Shown here: one piece after another, positions 15,457 to 24,025 of the stretch
How the letters are laid out: each line of letters begins with the position of its first letter
Position numbering within the stretch: position 1 is the stretch's first letter
Assembly: GCA_944320255.1 (NCBI GenBank)
Contig: CALUGU010000007.1
Location: forward strand, 1 to 52,510
Origin: an uncultured Prevotella sp.
GTDB lineage: Bacteria > Bacteroidota > Bacteroidia > Bacteroidales > Bacteroidaceae
Direction: 5' to 3'
Length of the DNA: 52,510 bases
Notes under the pieces: generated by a model
Database searches by the model: none
What the model was told of the DNA's origin: nothing
The model's input: the letters and a program-made list of their open reading frames with translations, nothing else
Made by a program: the position numbers and the translations under genes

Positions 15457-16242
15457 ATGAAACAAAACGGCAAATTGGAAGAAAAGGATCTTGTTGTGCC
15501 TGTGCTTGAGTTGATGAGACGGAAAAAAGATGGCTTTGTGACGATAGGTGAGATACGGGATTATATAATTGAAAATTATTCCTTGTCAGAGTTAGATTTG
15601 AAGAAGTCAACCACAAGGCCTAATGAATGTATGTTTGAACAACAGATTAGAAATTTGCGAAGTCACAATAAATTACAGAAAATGGGATTAGCTGAAAATG
15701 TTGAGAATGGGTTTCGGCTACTTCCAGAAATAGGAAATTTATTGGAAAACAGTTCTGATTGGCTTTATGATGTCATAGGAACGAATATAAACCGTTCAAA
15801 CATCATAGGTGACATTGTTTCAAAGATTGATAAAAAGCGCAAAATAGTTGGTTTTGACGAGATTTCAGGTGAGGGTGTTCCTTTTGCTGTGACAAGTGTT
15901 AAGAAACGGTCGCGTTCTGTCAGGTTAAGGAACTTTGCGATAAATTTTTTTAAGGATGATGCAGGTTTGATATGCTGTGATTGCTGCGGGTTTGAATTTA
16001 AAAGTTTTTATGGTGAAAAATATGGGAAAGTATGTATTGAAATACACCATATTAAACCAATTTTTATGTATGAAGATATGGATGAGAATAAAACTATGGC
16101 AGAAGCGATTAAAAATCTTATGCCTGTATGTCCTAATTGCCATAGGACGATTCATCAAAACAAGCTGTTCTCCATTAATAAAATTTCAGAATTTAAAGAT
16201 TTTATGATGCGGCAAAACCACAAATATCATTTTAATTTATGA
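15457..16242 (+). CDS. HNH endonuclease with N-terminal winged-helix-like domain
   Basis: A 261-residue protein starting 1 bp after the methyltransferase stop. Residues about 8-95 (KDLVVPVLELMRRKKDGFVT, then IGEIRDYIIENYSLSELDL, then LRSHNKLQKMG) look like the winged-helix domain found in Mrr- and DpnI-type restriction proteins, probably for DNA recognition. The C-terminal HNH module has the zinc pairs CCDCC at 173-177 and CPNC at 225-228, the catalytic EIHHIKP at 195-201, N220, and H229/H233. Position and domain pairing suggest a second restriction nuclease of the locus. It has the lowest G+C of the three genes. It could instead be a nicking partner of the first nuclease; specificity is unknown. 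Confidence 0.82.
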   Translation: MKQNGKLEEKDLVVPVLELMRRKKDGFVTIGEIRDYIIENYSLSELDLKKSTTRPNECMFEQQIRNLRSHNKLQKMGLAENVENGFRLLPEIGNLLENSSDWLYDVIGTNINRSNIIGDIVSKIDKKRKIVGFDEISGEGVPFAVTSVKKRSRSVRLRNFAINFFKDDAGLICCDCCGFEFKSFYGEKYGKVCIEIHHIKPIFMYEDMDENKTMAEAIKNLMPVCPNCHRTIHQNKLFSINKISEFKDFMMRQNHKYHFNL

Positions 16243-16290
16243 TTTGTCAAGTTTGTTGAAGCCTCTAATTTTTAAATAGTTATTATAAAG

Positions 16291-17094
16291 ATGCAATTCA
16301 GGACAAAGGTAAAGATTGACAAGCCTGACTTTGAGATAGGGCCGTGCGAGGAGATGCTGTTCGTAGGGTCGTGCTTCGCCGACAACATAGGGCGGCGGTT
16401 CAGGGAGGAGAAGTTTCGCGCAACGGTGAACCCATACGGCGTGATGTACAACCCGGCGAGCATACTGCACACGGTGGAGAGGTGCACAGATGCGCCGCGC
16501 GTGGCTGTGTTCACGCTCGGAACGAACCACGTCTACATTCTCAACGAGACGGGCGAGATTGTTGACAACTGCGCCAAGAGGCCGCAGAGGCTGTTCACGG
16601 AGCGAGAGTTGACGGTTGACGAGTGTGTGGGCTATCTGCGCGCGGCGGTCGATGTGCTCGCAGGCCGGCGGCGGGACGTGCGGGTGGTGGTGACAGTCAG
16701 TCCGATACGTTACGCCAAGTATGGCTACCACGGCAGCCAGCTGTCAAAGGCGGTGCTGCTCTTGGCGGCCGACAGGCTTTGCCGGGAACGCCCCGGAACG
16801 GCAAGTTACTTCCCGGCGTATGAGATAGTCAACGACGAGCTTCGCGACTACAGGTTTTACGCTCCTGATATGTTGCACCCATCGGAGCAGGCGGTCGAGT
16901 ATATCTGGGAGGTGTTCTCGGAGGCATATTTCTCGCCTGAGGCAAAGCGTTTCATTGAGGAGTGGCGTCCACTGAAGGAAGCCCTTGGCCACAAGCCGTT
17001 CCGGCCCGACTCGGCGGAATACAAGGACTTTATGAATAAAACAATGTTAAAAATTAAGGCGTTCTCGGAAAAATACCCGAACTTTGCGCTGTAA
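16291..17094 (+). CDS. GSCFA domain protein
   Basis: A 267-residue protein with the family-defining block EEMLFVGSCFADNIGRRFRE at about residues 23-42, followed by NPYGVMYNPASILH. Further conserved parts are VTVSPIRYAKYGYHGSQLSK and YEIVNDELRDYRFYAPDMLH. GSCFA proteins belong to the SGNH-hydrolase-like fold; the GS in VGSCF and the D-x-x-H of APDMLH fit a hydrolase-like active site. The substrate is not known; an esterase or acetyl-transfer role in envelope polysaccharide has been suggested for such folds, which is inference. It is G+C-rich, so the A+T-rich island ends before it. Confidence 0.88.
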   Translation: MQFRTKVKIDKPDFEIGPCEEMLFVGSCFADNIGRRFREEKFRATVNPYGVMYNPASILHTVERCTDAPRVAVFTLGTNHVYILNETGEIVDNCAKRPQRLFTERELTVDECVGYLRAAVDVLAGRRRDVRVVVTVSPIRYAKYGYHGSQLSKAVLLLAADRLCRERPGTASYFPAYEIVNDELRDYRFYAPDMLHPSEQAVEYIWEVFSEAYFSPEAKRFIEEWRPLKEALGHKPFRPDSAEYKDFMNKTMLKIKAFSEKYPNFAL

Positions 17095-17099
17095 ATAGT

Positions 17100-17201
17100 G
17101 ACAAGTGACAAGCAAACAAGCAGACAAGTGACAAGCAAAACACGTGACGAGCTGACAAGGCTAATCGGCTTGTGGCTTGTTTGCTTGTCTGCTTGTCAAC
17201 T
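17100..17201. repeat. GACAAGCAGACAAG repeat hairpin between the GSCFA gene and murF-alr
   Basis: Direct repeats of GACAAG (GTGACAAGTGACAAGCAAAC, then AAGCAGACAAGTGACAAGC) are followed by an inverted copy GCTTGTTTGCTTGTCTGC. The stem GACAAGCAAACAAGC with GCTTGTTTGCTTGTC is perfect, so the transcript could fold just before murF-alr. Confidence 0.75.
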
Positions 17202-17215
17202 AAATTATAAATAAA

Positions 17216-19690
17216 ATGTCTTACTCCATTGAGAAAATTACAACCCTGATAGGCGCGCGCCGGTACGGTTCCGCCGAAGGGAATATAAGCTGGTTGCTGA
17301 CAGACAGCCGCAGCGTGTGCTTCCCGGAAGACACTCTGTTCTTTGCGGTGAGGTCGGAACGCAACGACGGTCATAAGTACATAGCCGACCTTTACCGCCG
17401 CGGCGTCAGGAATTTCGTTGTAGAAGAACTGCCGCATGGCTACGCCACGGACTACGCCGAGGCTAATTTCCTGAAGGTGCCGCACACGGTGGAAGCCCTG
17501 CAACGCCTCGCCGAACGCCACCGCGACGAGTTCGGCATCCCCGTGGTCGGCATCACGGGCAGCAACGGCAAGACCGTCGTGAAGGAATGGCTTTACCAGT
17601 TGCTGTCGCCGCAGATGGTGGTTACGCGCAGTCCGCGCAGCTACAACTCGCAGATAGGCGTGCCCCTGTCTGTCTGGCTGCTCGACGGGATGAGCCAGGT
17701 AGGCGTCTTTGAGGCCGGTATAAGCCAAAAGGGAGAGATGCAGGCGTTGCGCGACATCATACAGCCCACCATCGGCGTGCTGACAAACATCGGCGCGGCG
17801 CACCAGGAGAACTTCACTTCTGCGGAGGAGAAGTGCATGGAGAAGCTGAAACTTTTCCACGACACCGAGGCCATAGTGTACCCTTGGGACGACGTGACGG
17901 TAAGGAGTTGCGTGGCAAGCCTTGGTTACAAGGGTGAGCAAATAGCGTGGTCGATGACGGACCCGACGGTGAAAATGTATGTAAAGTCGGTTGAAAAGAG
18001 CGGCATATCCACCACCGTCAACTATTCGTTCGGCGGCCAGGAGGGTCGTTACACGCTGCCGTTCATCGACGAGGCGTCGGTCGCCAATTCGGTGACTTGC
18101 GCCGCCGTGGCCCTTCATCTGGGGCTTACCACGGCACAAGTGGCCGAGCGGATGCCGGCCATAGAGCCTGTGGCCATGCGCCTTGAGGTGAAGGAAGGGC
18201 AGCACGGGTGTACGCTGATAAACGACTCTTACAACTCTGACATCAATTCGCTCGACATCGCGCTCGACTTCATGAGCCGCCGCCCCGACCACGCCGGGCG
18301 CAAGCGCACGCTGATATTGAGCGACATTTACCAGAGCGGGAAGGCCGGCGGAGCGTTATATAAAGAGGTGTCAGACCTCGCGAGGACGCGCGGCGTGCAG
18401 AAGTTCATCGGCATAGGCCCTGAAATCAGTGCCAACGCCGACGCCATAGACTTGCCTGAAAAGCACTTCTTCGCCGACTGCCACGAGTTCATAGCCAGTC
18501 AGGTGTTCGCTTCGCTGCAAGATGAAGTGATCTTGCTGAAAGGCGCGCGCAGGTTCAGTTTCGACCGACTGACCGAACTCCTGGAGCAGAAAGTGCACGA
18601 AACGATACTTGAAGTGAACCTCGGCGCAGTGGTGAAAAACCTCAACCACTTCCGTTCCTACATGAAACCAACCACCAAGATAGTGTGCATGGTTAAGGCC
18701 GACGCTTACGGGGCGGGGGCTGTGGAGGTGGCGAAGACGCTGCAAGACCACCGCGTTGACTATCTCGCAGTAGCCGTGGCGGACGAAGGCGTGACGCTAA
18801 GGAGGAACGGCATAACGTCAAACATTATGATAATGAACCCTGAGATGACGGCGTTCAAGACAATGTTCGACTACGAGCTTGAGCCGGAGGTGTACAGTTT
18901 CCGCCTGCTTGACGCCCTTGTCAGGGCCGCCCGGCGTGAAGGCATCACGGGATACCCCGTGCACATAAAGCTCGACACGGGCATGCACCGCCTCGGCTTC
19001 AACCCTCTGACCGACATGGACGAGCTTATCAGCCGCCTGAAAGGCCAGAACGCCGTAATCCCGCGCTCGGTGTTCTCTCATTTCGTAGGGTCGGACAGCG
19101 ACGACTTCGACAACTTCTCAGCCCGGCAGTTCGAGCTGTTCAAGGCCGGGAGCGACAAGCTCCAGGCGGCGTTCAGCCACAAGATAATCCGCCACATGGA
19201 CAATTCGGCCGGCATAGAGCATTTCCCCGAACGCCAGCTTGACATGTGCCGACTGGGCCTCGGACTGTACGGCATCGACAGCCGCGACAACTCCGTGATA
19301 AACAACGTCTGCACGCTGAAGACCACCATACTGCAAATCCACCCCGTGCCGAAAGAAGAAACCGTGGGTTACAGCCGCAAGGGAATACTCACGCGCGACA
19401 GCCTTATCGGCGCGATACCCATCGGCTACGCCGACGGACTCAACCGCCTGCTGGGTTGCGGGCGGTGTTATTGCCTGGTGAACGGCAAGAAGGCGCCCTA
19501 CGTTGGCAACATCTGCATGGACGTGGCGATGATAGACGTTACTGACATAGACTGCAAGGAGGGCGACACGGTGGAAATCTTCGGCGACGACCTGCCCGTG
19601 ACGGTGCTCTCCGACGTGATGGGCACGATACCTTACGAGGTGCTTACGAGCATCAGCAACCGTGTGAAGAGGGTGTATTTCCAAGACTGA
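17216..19690 (+). CDS. murF-alr: Bifunctional MurF / alanine racemase
   Basis: An 824-residue fusion of two cell-wall enzymes. The N-terminal part is UDP-N-acetylmuramoyl-tripeptide:D-alanyl-D-alanine ligase: ATP loop GITGSNGKT at residues 112-120, RSYNSQIGVPLSVW, and the C-terminal ligase motif INDSYNSDINS. The part from about residue 460 is a PLP-dependent alanine racemase beginning ILEVNLGAVVKNLNHFR, with Schiff-base Lys494 in CMVKADAYGAG and the C-terminal YVGNICMDVAMIDVTD block. The fusion supplies D-alanine next to the ligase that consumes D-Ala-D-Ala and is widespread in Bacteroidetes. All expected active-site motifs are present. Confidence 0.95.
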   Translation: MSYSIEKITTLIGARRYGSAEGNISWLLTDSRSVCFPEDTLFFAVRSERNDGHKYIADLYRRGVRNFVVEELPHGYATDYAEANFLKVPHTVEALQRLAERHRDEFGIPVVGITGSNGKTVVKEWLYQLLSPQMVVTRSPRSYNSQIGVPLSVWLLDGMSQVGVFEAGISQKGEMQALRDIIQPTIGVLTNIGAAHQENFTSAEEKCMEKLKLFHDTEAIVYPWDDVTVRSCVASLGYKGEQIAWSMTDPTVKMYVKSVEKSGISTTVNYSFGGQEGRYTLPFIDEASVANSVTCAAVALHLGLTTAQVAERMPAIEPVAMRLEVKEGQHGCTLINDSYNSDINSLDIALDFMSRRPDHAGRKRTLILSDIYQSGKAGGALYKEVSDLARTRGVQKFIGIGPEISANADAIDLPEKHFFADCHEFIASQVFASLQDEVILLKGARRFSFDRLTELLEQKVHETILEVNLGAVVKNLNHFRSYMKPTTKIVCMVKADAYGAGAVEVAKTLQDHRVDYLAVAVADEGVTLRRNGITSNIMIMNPEMTAFKTMFDYELEPEVYSFRLLDALVRAARREGITGYPVHIKLDTGMHRLGFNPLTDMDELISRLKGQNAVIPRSVFSHFVGSDSDDFDNFSARQFELFKAGSDKLQAAFSHKIIRHMDNSAGIEHFPERQLDMCRLGLGLYGIDSRDNSVINNVCTLKTTILQIHPVPKEETVGYSRKGILTRDSLIGAIPIGYADGLNRLLGCGRCYCLVNGKKAPYVGNICMDVAMIDVTDIDCKEGDTVEIFGDDLPVTVLSDVMGTIPYEVLTSISNRVKRVYFQD

Positions 19691-19710
19691 CGTTCGCCAA
19701 GACGCAAACG

Positions 19711-19835
19711 CTTGATTTTCAATACGTTATAACGATGATCGTAAGAGACGGTCTTTTGGCTTGCAAAAGATGGCTTTTCGCAGGCTGAAAGACCGTCTTT
19801 TGCATCCTGAAAAGCCGTCTTTTATGTCACAACAA
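19711..19835. repeat. AAAAGACGGC intergenic repeat array, copy C
   Basis: Starts with GCTTGATTTTCAATACGTTA, matching the lead-in of copy B after fkp. It then holds alternating GAGACGGTCTTTTGGC, GCAAAAGATGGC, GAAAGACCGTCTTTTGC and GAAAAGCCGTCTTTTATG units. Neighbouring units pair (AGACGGTCTTT with AAAGACCGTCT), so the RNA can form hairpins able to terminate murF-alr transcription. Confidence 0.7.
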
Positions 19836-19887
19836 GAGCGTTAAACTATTTTAACGAAGCACCAATCATTTTTTAAGAAAAAAATAG

Positions 19888-19895
19888 TAACTTTG
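19888..19895 (+). promoter_or_regulatory. -7 box of the MFS transporter gene
   Basis: TAACTTTG at 19888-19895 fits TAnnTTTG; the -33 region is only T-rich (TTTTTT near 19869). The transporter ATG lies 45 bp downstream. Confidence 0.5.
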
Positions 19896-19940
19896 CGCAA
19901 ACTTACTTCTAAACAGATACTATCAATTAATTCTATACAA

Positions 19941-21392
19941 ATGAATCCAATTCAAACTACTAAGATGACCAACTTCCGTTGGGTTATTTGCGCGTTGCTT
20001 TTCTGCGCCACGACGGTGAACTACCTCGACAGGCAGGTTCTCTCGCTCACGTGGAAAGACTTCATCGCGCCTGAGTTCCACTGGGATGATGCCCATTATG
20101 GCATGATTACCGGTTTCTTCTCTGTCTTTTATGCCGTTGCCTGTCTGTTCGCCGGCAAGTTCGTTGACTGGATGGGCATAAAGAAAGGTTATCTTTGGGC
20201 CATCTTCATTTGGTCGTTGGGTGCGTGCTTGCACGCCGGATGCGGCTGGGTGACTATGGAAATCGAGGGACTTGAGTCCGTCGCCGCCCTCCGCGCTGTT
20301 GAGGCCGGCAGCGAGATGGCCATCGCCATCGCCACGTTGAGCACGTGGTTGTTCCTTGTCTGCCGCGCCATCCTCGCTCTCGGCGAGGCCGGCAACTTCC
20401 CCGCAGCCATCAAGGTTACGGCTGAATACTTCCCGAAGAAAGACCGCGCGTTCGCAACTTCCATCTTCAACTCAGGCGCGTCGGTAGGCGCGTTGGCAGC
20501 CCCGCTCACCATCCCAATCCTCGCGCAGCACCTCGGCTGGGAGATGGCGTTCATCATCATCGGTGCCATCGGCTTCATTTGGATGTTCTTCTGGGCGCAT
20601 CTTTATGACAGGCCGGAGAACTCGAAGCGTGTGAACAAGGCCGAGCTTATCTACATCAACCAGGACGACGAGGAGGAGAACAAGCCCGCCGAGGAGGTTA
20701 AGGAGGAGAAGACAATCCCCTTCCTGCAGTGCTTCAAGTACAAGCAGACATGGTCGTTCGTAGTAGGCAAGTTCTTCACCGACGGTGTTTGGTGGTTCTA
20801 CCTGTTCTGGGCGCCGGCCTATTTCTCCGACCAGTTCAACTATCCTTCATCGTCAACCATGGGTATGGCGCTTATCTTCGTGCTCTATCTTATTGTCACC
20901 GTGCTGTCTATTTACGGCGGCTACCTGCCAAAACTCTTTGTCGAGAAGAAAGGCATGGGGCCGTATTCAGGCCGTATGCTGGCCATGTTGATATTCGCGT
21001 TCTTCCCCCTGTTCGCGCTGTTCGCACAGCCGTTGGGCGCTTATTCGGTGTGGTTCCCGGCCATAATCATCGGTCTCGCCGGCGCCGGACACCAGGCATG
21101 GTCGGCCAACCTGTTCTCAACCATCGGTGATATGTTCCCCAAGTCAACCATCGCCACTATCACCGGTATCGGTGCCATGGCCGGTGGTATCGGCTCGCTG
21201 CTCATCAACCTCGGCGCAGGTGAACTGTTCACCTATTCTGAAGGCATGGGCGAGGCGTTCACGTTCCTCGGTTTCAGCGGCAAGCCCGCAGGTTATATGA
21301 TAATCTTCTGCATCTGCGCCGTTGCTTACCTCGTAGCTTGGATGATAATGAAGGCTCTCGTGCCGAAGTACAAGCCCATCGTTGTAGAATAA
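19941..21392 (+). CDS. MFS transporter, hexuronate (ExuT-like) type
   Basis: A 483-residue major facilitator with about 12 membrane segments. The first helix carries NYLDRQVLSLTWKDF, and a later block reads CRAILALGEAGNFPAAIKVT, both characteristic of the anion:cation symporter group containing ExuT-like hexuronate carriers. A cytoplasmic acidic loop (EEENKPAEEVKEEK) separates the two halves. The likely substrates are galacturonate or glucuronate taken up with protons; this is inferred from the family and no uronate catabolism genes are adjacent. The ATG at 19941 was chosen because the upstream extension would contain the promoter; an ATG eight codons further in is possible. A strong terminator follows. 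Confidence 0.85.
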   Translation: MNPIQTTKMTNFRWVICALLFCATTVNYLDRQVLSLTWKDFIAPEFHWDDAHYGMITGFFSVFYAVACLFAGKFVDWMGIKKGYLWAIFIWSLGACLHAGCGWVTMEIEGLESVAALRAVEAGSEMAIAIATLSTWLFLVCRAILALGEAGNFPAAIKVTAEYFPKKDRAFATSIFNSGASVGALAAPLTIPILAQHLGWEMAFIIIGAIGFIWMFFWAHLYDRPENSKRVNKAELIYINQDDEEENKPAEEVKEEKTIPFLQCFKYKQTWSFVVGKFFTDGVWWFYLFWAPAYFSDQFNYPSSSTMGMALIFVLYLIVTVLSIYGGYLPKLFVEKKGMGPYSGRMLAMLIFAFFPLFALFAQPLGAYSVWFPAIIIGLAGAGHQAWSANLFSTIGDMFPKSTIATITGIGAMAGGIGSLLINLGAGELFTYSEGMGEAFTFLGFSGKPAGYMIIFCICAVAYLVAWMIMKALVPKYKPIVVE

Positions 21393-21413
21393 TCAAACAA
21401 TGTTTGCATAAAG

Positions 21414-21450
21414 AAAAAGGATGCCTTAAGGGGCATCCTTTTTTGTTTTT
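21414..21450 (+). terminator. Terminator of the MFS transporter gene
   Basis: AAAAAGGATGCC (21414-21425) pairs perfectly with GGCATCCTTTTT (21432-21443), and TTTGTTTTT continues. It is a classic intrinsic terminator; the A/T arms also let it serve the opposite strand. Confidence 0.9.
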
Positions 21451-21476
21451 CAGTCAGATGGCTTTTCGTTGAAAGG

Positions 21477-21581
21477 CTATGAACCTTTCAGCCATTTCTT
21501 GCCGGATTTGGTGTTCAGCCATATCGCAATGCCTGAACCGATGACGGCAACTACGGCGAATAATGTTATTAAAGGCTCCAT
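21477..21581 (-). CDS. 34-residue single-span membrane protein
   Basis: ATG at 21581 to TAG at 21477 encodes a 34-residue peptide. It has a short acidic start (MEP), one membrane helix (LITLFAVVAVIGSGIAIWL) and a basic tail (NTKSGKKWLKGS), as expected for an N-out/C-in or tail-anchored microprotein. It begins 3 bp after the stop of the 97-codon membrane gene upstream and is probably cotranslated with it. No family is recognised with certainty. Evidence for reality is the helix-plus-basic-tail pattern, the tight spacing and a terminator-like hairpin directly beyond it. Confidence 0.55.
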   Translation of the reverse strand: MEPLITLFAVVAVIGSGIAIWLNTKSGKKWLKGS

Positions 21582-21584
21582 AAT

Positions 21585-21833
21585 TTATGATTTTATTATT
21601 CTGTTACCAATATAAGAAAGAATGTATGTGCTGAAAATCCCTAACACAATTAATATGTAATATTCAGGTTTGCCTTCTTCAGAAACAACAGACATTATGC
21701 TGCCCACGACCAATGCGGTGAACATAATCTTTGCCAAGTCAAAGAAAAACTTGCCGAGCGTCTCGTGGCTTAGCCTCTCTTTGTCTTTGGCTTCTTTCCG
21801 TTCCTCTTGTTGCTTAGTGAAATTGCTCATCAT
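21585..21833 (-). CDS. Small two-helix membrane protein (DUF6722-like)
   Basis: An 82-residue protein starting MMSNFTKQQEERKEAKDKER at 21833 (or one codon later). It has a charged, probably helical N-terminus, then LGKFFFDLAKIMFTALVVGS and YYILIVLGIFSTYILSYIG as membrane segments and a short basic end (NRIIKS). The GKFFFDLAK lead-in resembles small Bacteroidetes proteins of the DUF6722 type; that assignment is tentative. Its promoter faces away from that of the TonB receptor, and a 34-residue membrane protein follows 3 bp downstream. Confidence 0.65.
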   Translation of the reverse strand: MMSNFTKQQEERKEAKDKERLSHETLGKFFFDLAKIMFTALVVGSIMSVVSEEGKPEYYILIVLGIFSTYILSYIGNRIIKS

Positions 21834-21846
21834 TGTTATTTGTTTA

Positions 21847-21854
21847 CAAAGGTA
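21847..21854 (-). promoter_or_regulatory. -7 box of the small membrane protein pair
   Basis: Reverse strand TACCTTTG at 21847-21854, 13 bp before the start at 21833. No good -33 was found at the usual distance. Confidence 0.5.
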
Positions 21855-21897
21855 ACAAAAAATAATTGACAGTATCACTTTTTTATGCTTTTTATGC

Positions 21898-21905
21898 TAT
21901 CTTTG
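21898..21905 (+). promoter_or_regulatory. -7 box of the TonB receptor gene
   Basis: TATCTTTG at 21898-21905 is a perfect -7 match; the -33 region is weak. The box lies 47 bp before the receptor ATG and only 43 bp from the divergent -7 box at 21847-21854. Confidence 0.55.
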
Positions 21906-21952
21906 CGGCTGTTTCGCACAAGGCGGGACGATTTTCAACCAATTAAAATCTT

Positions 21953-24025
21953 ATGTACAAAACAGTTTTCAACAAGCGCGAGAGCTTCAAGTTCAAGCAT
22001 TTCAGCCGCAAAGGTTACGCCTTGTTCGCGTGCCTTGGCCGTGAGGTGCTTGTCGGGACGCTGAGCGTTGCCACGCTGACTTACGCCAAGGCTGACGGCG
22101 TAAGCGTGCGCACGGACATTGCCGGGGCGCGGGTGGTCGACTCGGTGCGTACCGTGATGCTCGACGGAGTGGACGTGACTGCTTCGCGCGCGCCGCTGGC
22201 CGGAGGCCGTGTGCCGAGAATTGTGACTGTGCTGGGACGCGACGAGATTGCCGCCGCGCCGGCGCAAAGTGTTAACGACCTGCTCAAGTACGCCGTGGGC
22301 GTGGATGTGCGGCAGCGCGGACCGATAGGGGCGCAGACCGACATCAGCATACGCGGAGGCACGAGTGAGCACATCGCCGTCCTTCTTGACGGCGTAAACA
22401 TCTGCGACCCGCAGACCGGGCATAACGCCTTTGACCTGCCGGTAAGCGTCGATGACATTGAAAGGATTGAAGTGGTAGAAGGCCCTGCCGGCCGGGTGTT
22501 CGGCACGTCGTCGCTCCTTGGGGCGGTGAACATCGTAACACGGAAGGCCGACGGCAACGGCGGAAGTGTCCGTGCTGCCGGCGGTTCGTTCGGATATGCC
22601 GGCGCAGGGGCGCATTTCAGCCTGAAATCGGACAGATGGGGCAACCGTGTGAGCGGCGGATACACGCGCAGCGACGGTTACAGCCGCAGCAAAGCAGGGC
22701 ATTTGAACGCCGATTATGAAGGTTGGCGCGCGTTTTACAAGGGCGGATACGCCGATGAAGGCTTGAACGTTGGCTGGCACGCCGGCGTAAGCGTGAAAGG
22801 GTGGGGCAGCAACACGTTTTACAGCACGTTGTCTGACGAGCAGTACGAGCGCACCAGCAAATATTACACAGCCGTGCAGGCCGAGACGACCGTGGGCAAG
22901 TTCCACCTGCGACCGTCTGTTTACTGGAACAGATTTCTTGACAGATTTGAGTTTTACCGTGGCGCACCCGACCGTTCGCCGTTCAACTACCATCGTACAG
23001 ATGTCATGGGATTGAACCTCGGCGGCTGGCTCGACTGGGTGTTGGGGCGCACTGCTTTCGGCGCGGAGACACGCAATGAGGACATAATATCTACGACACT
23101 CGGCGAACCGTTGGCCACGCCTAAGCCGGTACATGGCACTGACCGCAGCTATACCGTAGGGCTTAACCGCACAAACCTAAGCCTTTACTTAGAGCACAAC
23201 GTGGTTTGGCGCGGGCTTACCGTGTCGGCGGGCTTCACGGCGGTGAGGAACACCCAGAGTGAGATGCCGTTTAAAATATACCCCGGCATCGACGCAAGTT
23301 ATGCCTTTACGGGCGTTTTCAAGGTTTACGCTTCGCTTAACACGTCGCTGCGTATGCCGTCGTTCACGGAACTGTATTATTCCGTTGACGGCCACAAGGC
23401 CGACAAACATCTCAAGCCGGAGGAAATGACGGCCTTGGAAGCGGGCGTCCGTTATGCTCCGTGCGGCGTCGTTGCCACGTTGTCGGTCTACCGGCATTGG
23501 GGACGGAATATGATTGATTGGATTATGGATACGTCGCTTGGAACGGATGCCGTGTGGACGTCGGTTAACCATGCAAAGATTAACTCAACGGGCGTCGAGG
23601 CCAATGCTAAGCTCGATTTACTCTCGCTCGTTCCCGGACAGAACGTGCTGCGCACGTTTGGCGTGGCTTATTCCTACATAGACCAGAACCAACGGCGTGA
23701 AGAAGGGGTGCAGTCGCTTTACGCCCTTGAGTACCTCCGTCATAAGGTTGTGGCCCGGTTGGGCGTCAGCCCCGTGCCGTGTCTCAACCTTGACGTCAGC
23801 TACCGTTACCAGCATCGCGTCGGTTCATACACCGATACGGCAGGCGTCAACCGCGCGTATAGTCCTTACTCGCTCGTAGACGCCCGCCTGTCGTGGGACA
23901 AACCGCGCTACAGCGTCTATGTTGAGGCCAACAACATCTTCAGTGCCGACTATGTAGACTATGGCAACGTGCCACAACCCGGCCTGTGGGTGATGGCCGG
24001 AGCCAGTTGGAGTTTTAGTCTTTAG
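21953..24025 (+). CDS. TonB-dependent outer-membrane receptor, BtuB-like
   Basis: A 690-residue receptor. An unusual basic N-terminus (NKRESFKFKHFSRKGYALFA) precedes the signal hydrophobic part VLVGTLSVATLTYA. The plug domain follows: SVNDLLKYAVGVDVRQRGP, SIRGGTSEHIAVLLDGVNI, and IERIEVVEGPAGRVFGTSSL. The rest is a 22-strand-type barrel of alternating aromatic and polar residues ending GASWSFSL. The plug sequence and overall size are closest to BtuB-type vitamin B12 receptors. The B12-dependent NrdJ further along would make uptake useful, but no B12 riboswitch, BtuC/D/F genes or surface lipoprotein lie next to it, so the substrate is inferred only. Confidence 0.8.
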   Translation: MYKTVFNKRESFKFKHFSRKGYALFACLGREVLVGTLSVATLTYAKADGVSVRTDIAGARVVDSVRTVMLDGVDVTASRAPLAGGRVPRIVTVLGRDEIAAAPAQSVNDLLKYAVGVDVRQRGPIGAQTDISIRGGTSEHIAVLLDGVNICDPQTGHNAFDLPVSVDDIERIEVVEGPAGRVFGTSSLLGAVNIVTRKADGNGGSVRAAGGSFGYAGAGAHFSLKSDRWGNRVSGGYTRSDGYSRSKAGHLNADYEGWRAFYKGGYADEGLNVGWHAGVSVKGWGSNTFYSTLSDEQYERTSKYYTAVQAETTVGKFHLRPSVYWNRFLDRFEFYRGAPDRSPFNYHRTDVMGLNLGGWLDWVLGRTAFGAETRNEDIISTTLGEPLATPKPVHGTDRSYTVGLNRTNLSLYLEHNVVWRGLTVSAGFTAVRNTQSEMPFKIYPGIDASYAFTGVFKVYASLNTSLRMPSFTELYYSVDGHKADKHLKPEEMTALEAGVRYAPCGVVATLSVYRHWGRNMIDWIMDTSLGTDAVWTSVNHAKINSTGVEANAKLDLLSLVPGQNVLRTFGVAYSYIDQNQRREEGVQSLYALEYLRHKVVARLGVSPVPCLNLDVSYRYQHRVGSYTDTAGVNRAYSPYSLVDARLSWDKPRYSVYVEANNIFSADYVDYGNVPQPGLWVMAGASWSFSL

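Noticed and set aside
12653-16242. Restriction island carried on an integrated element
   Set aside because: Composition suggests transfer, but no integrase, transposase, tRNA target or flanking direct repeat was found at its edges.
17100-17201. Possible CRISPR-like array of GACAAG units
   Set aside because: Units are short, unevenly spaced and partly inverted, with no unique spacers and no cas genes.
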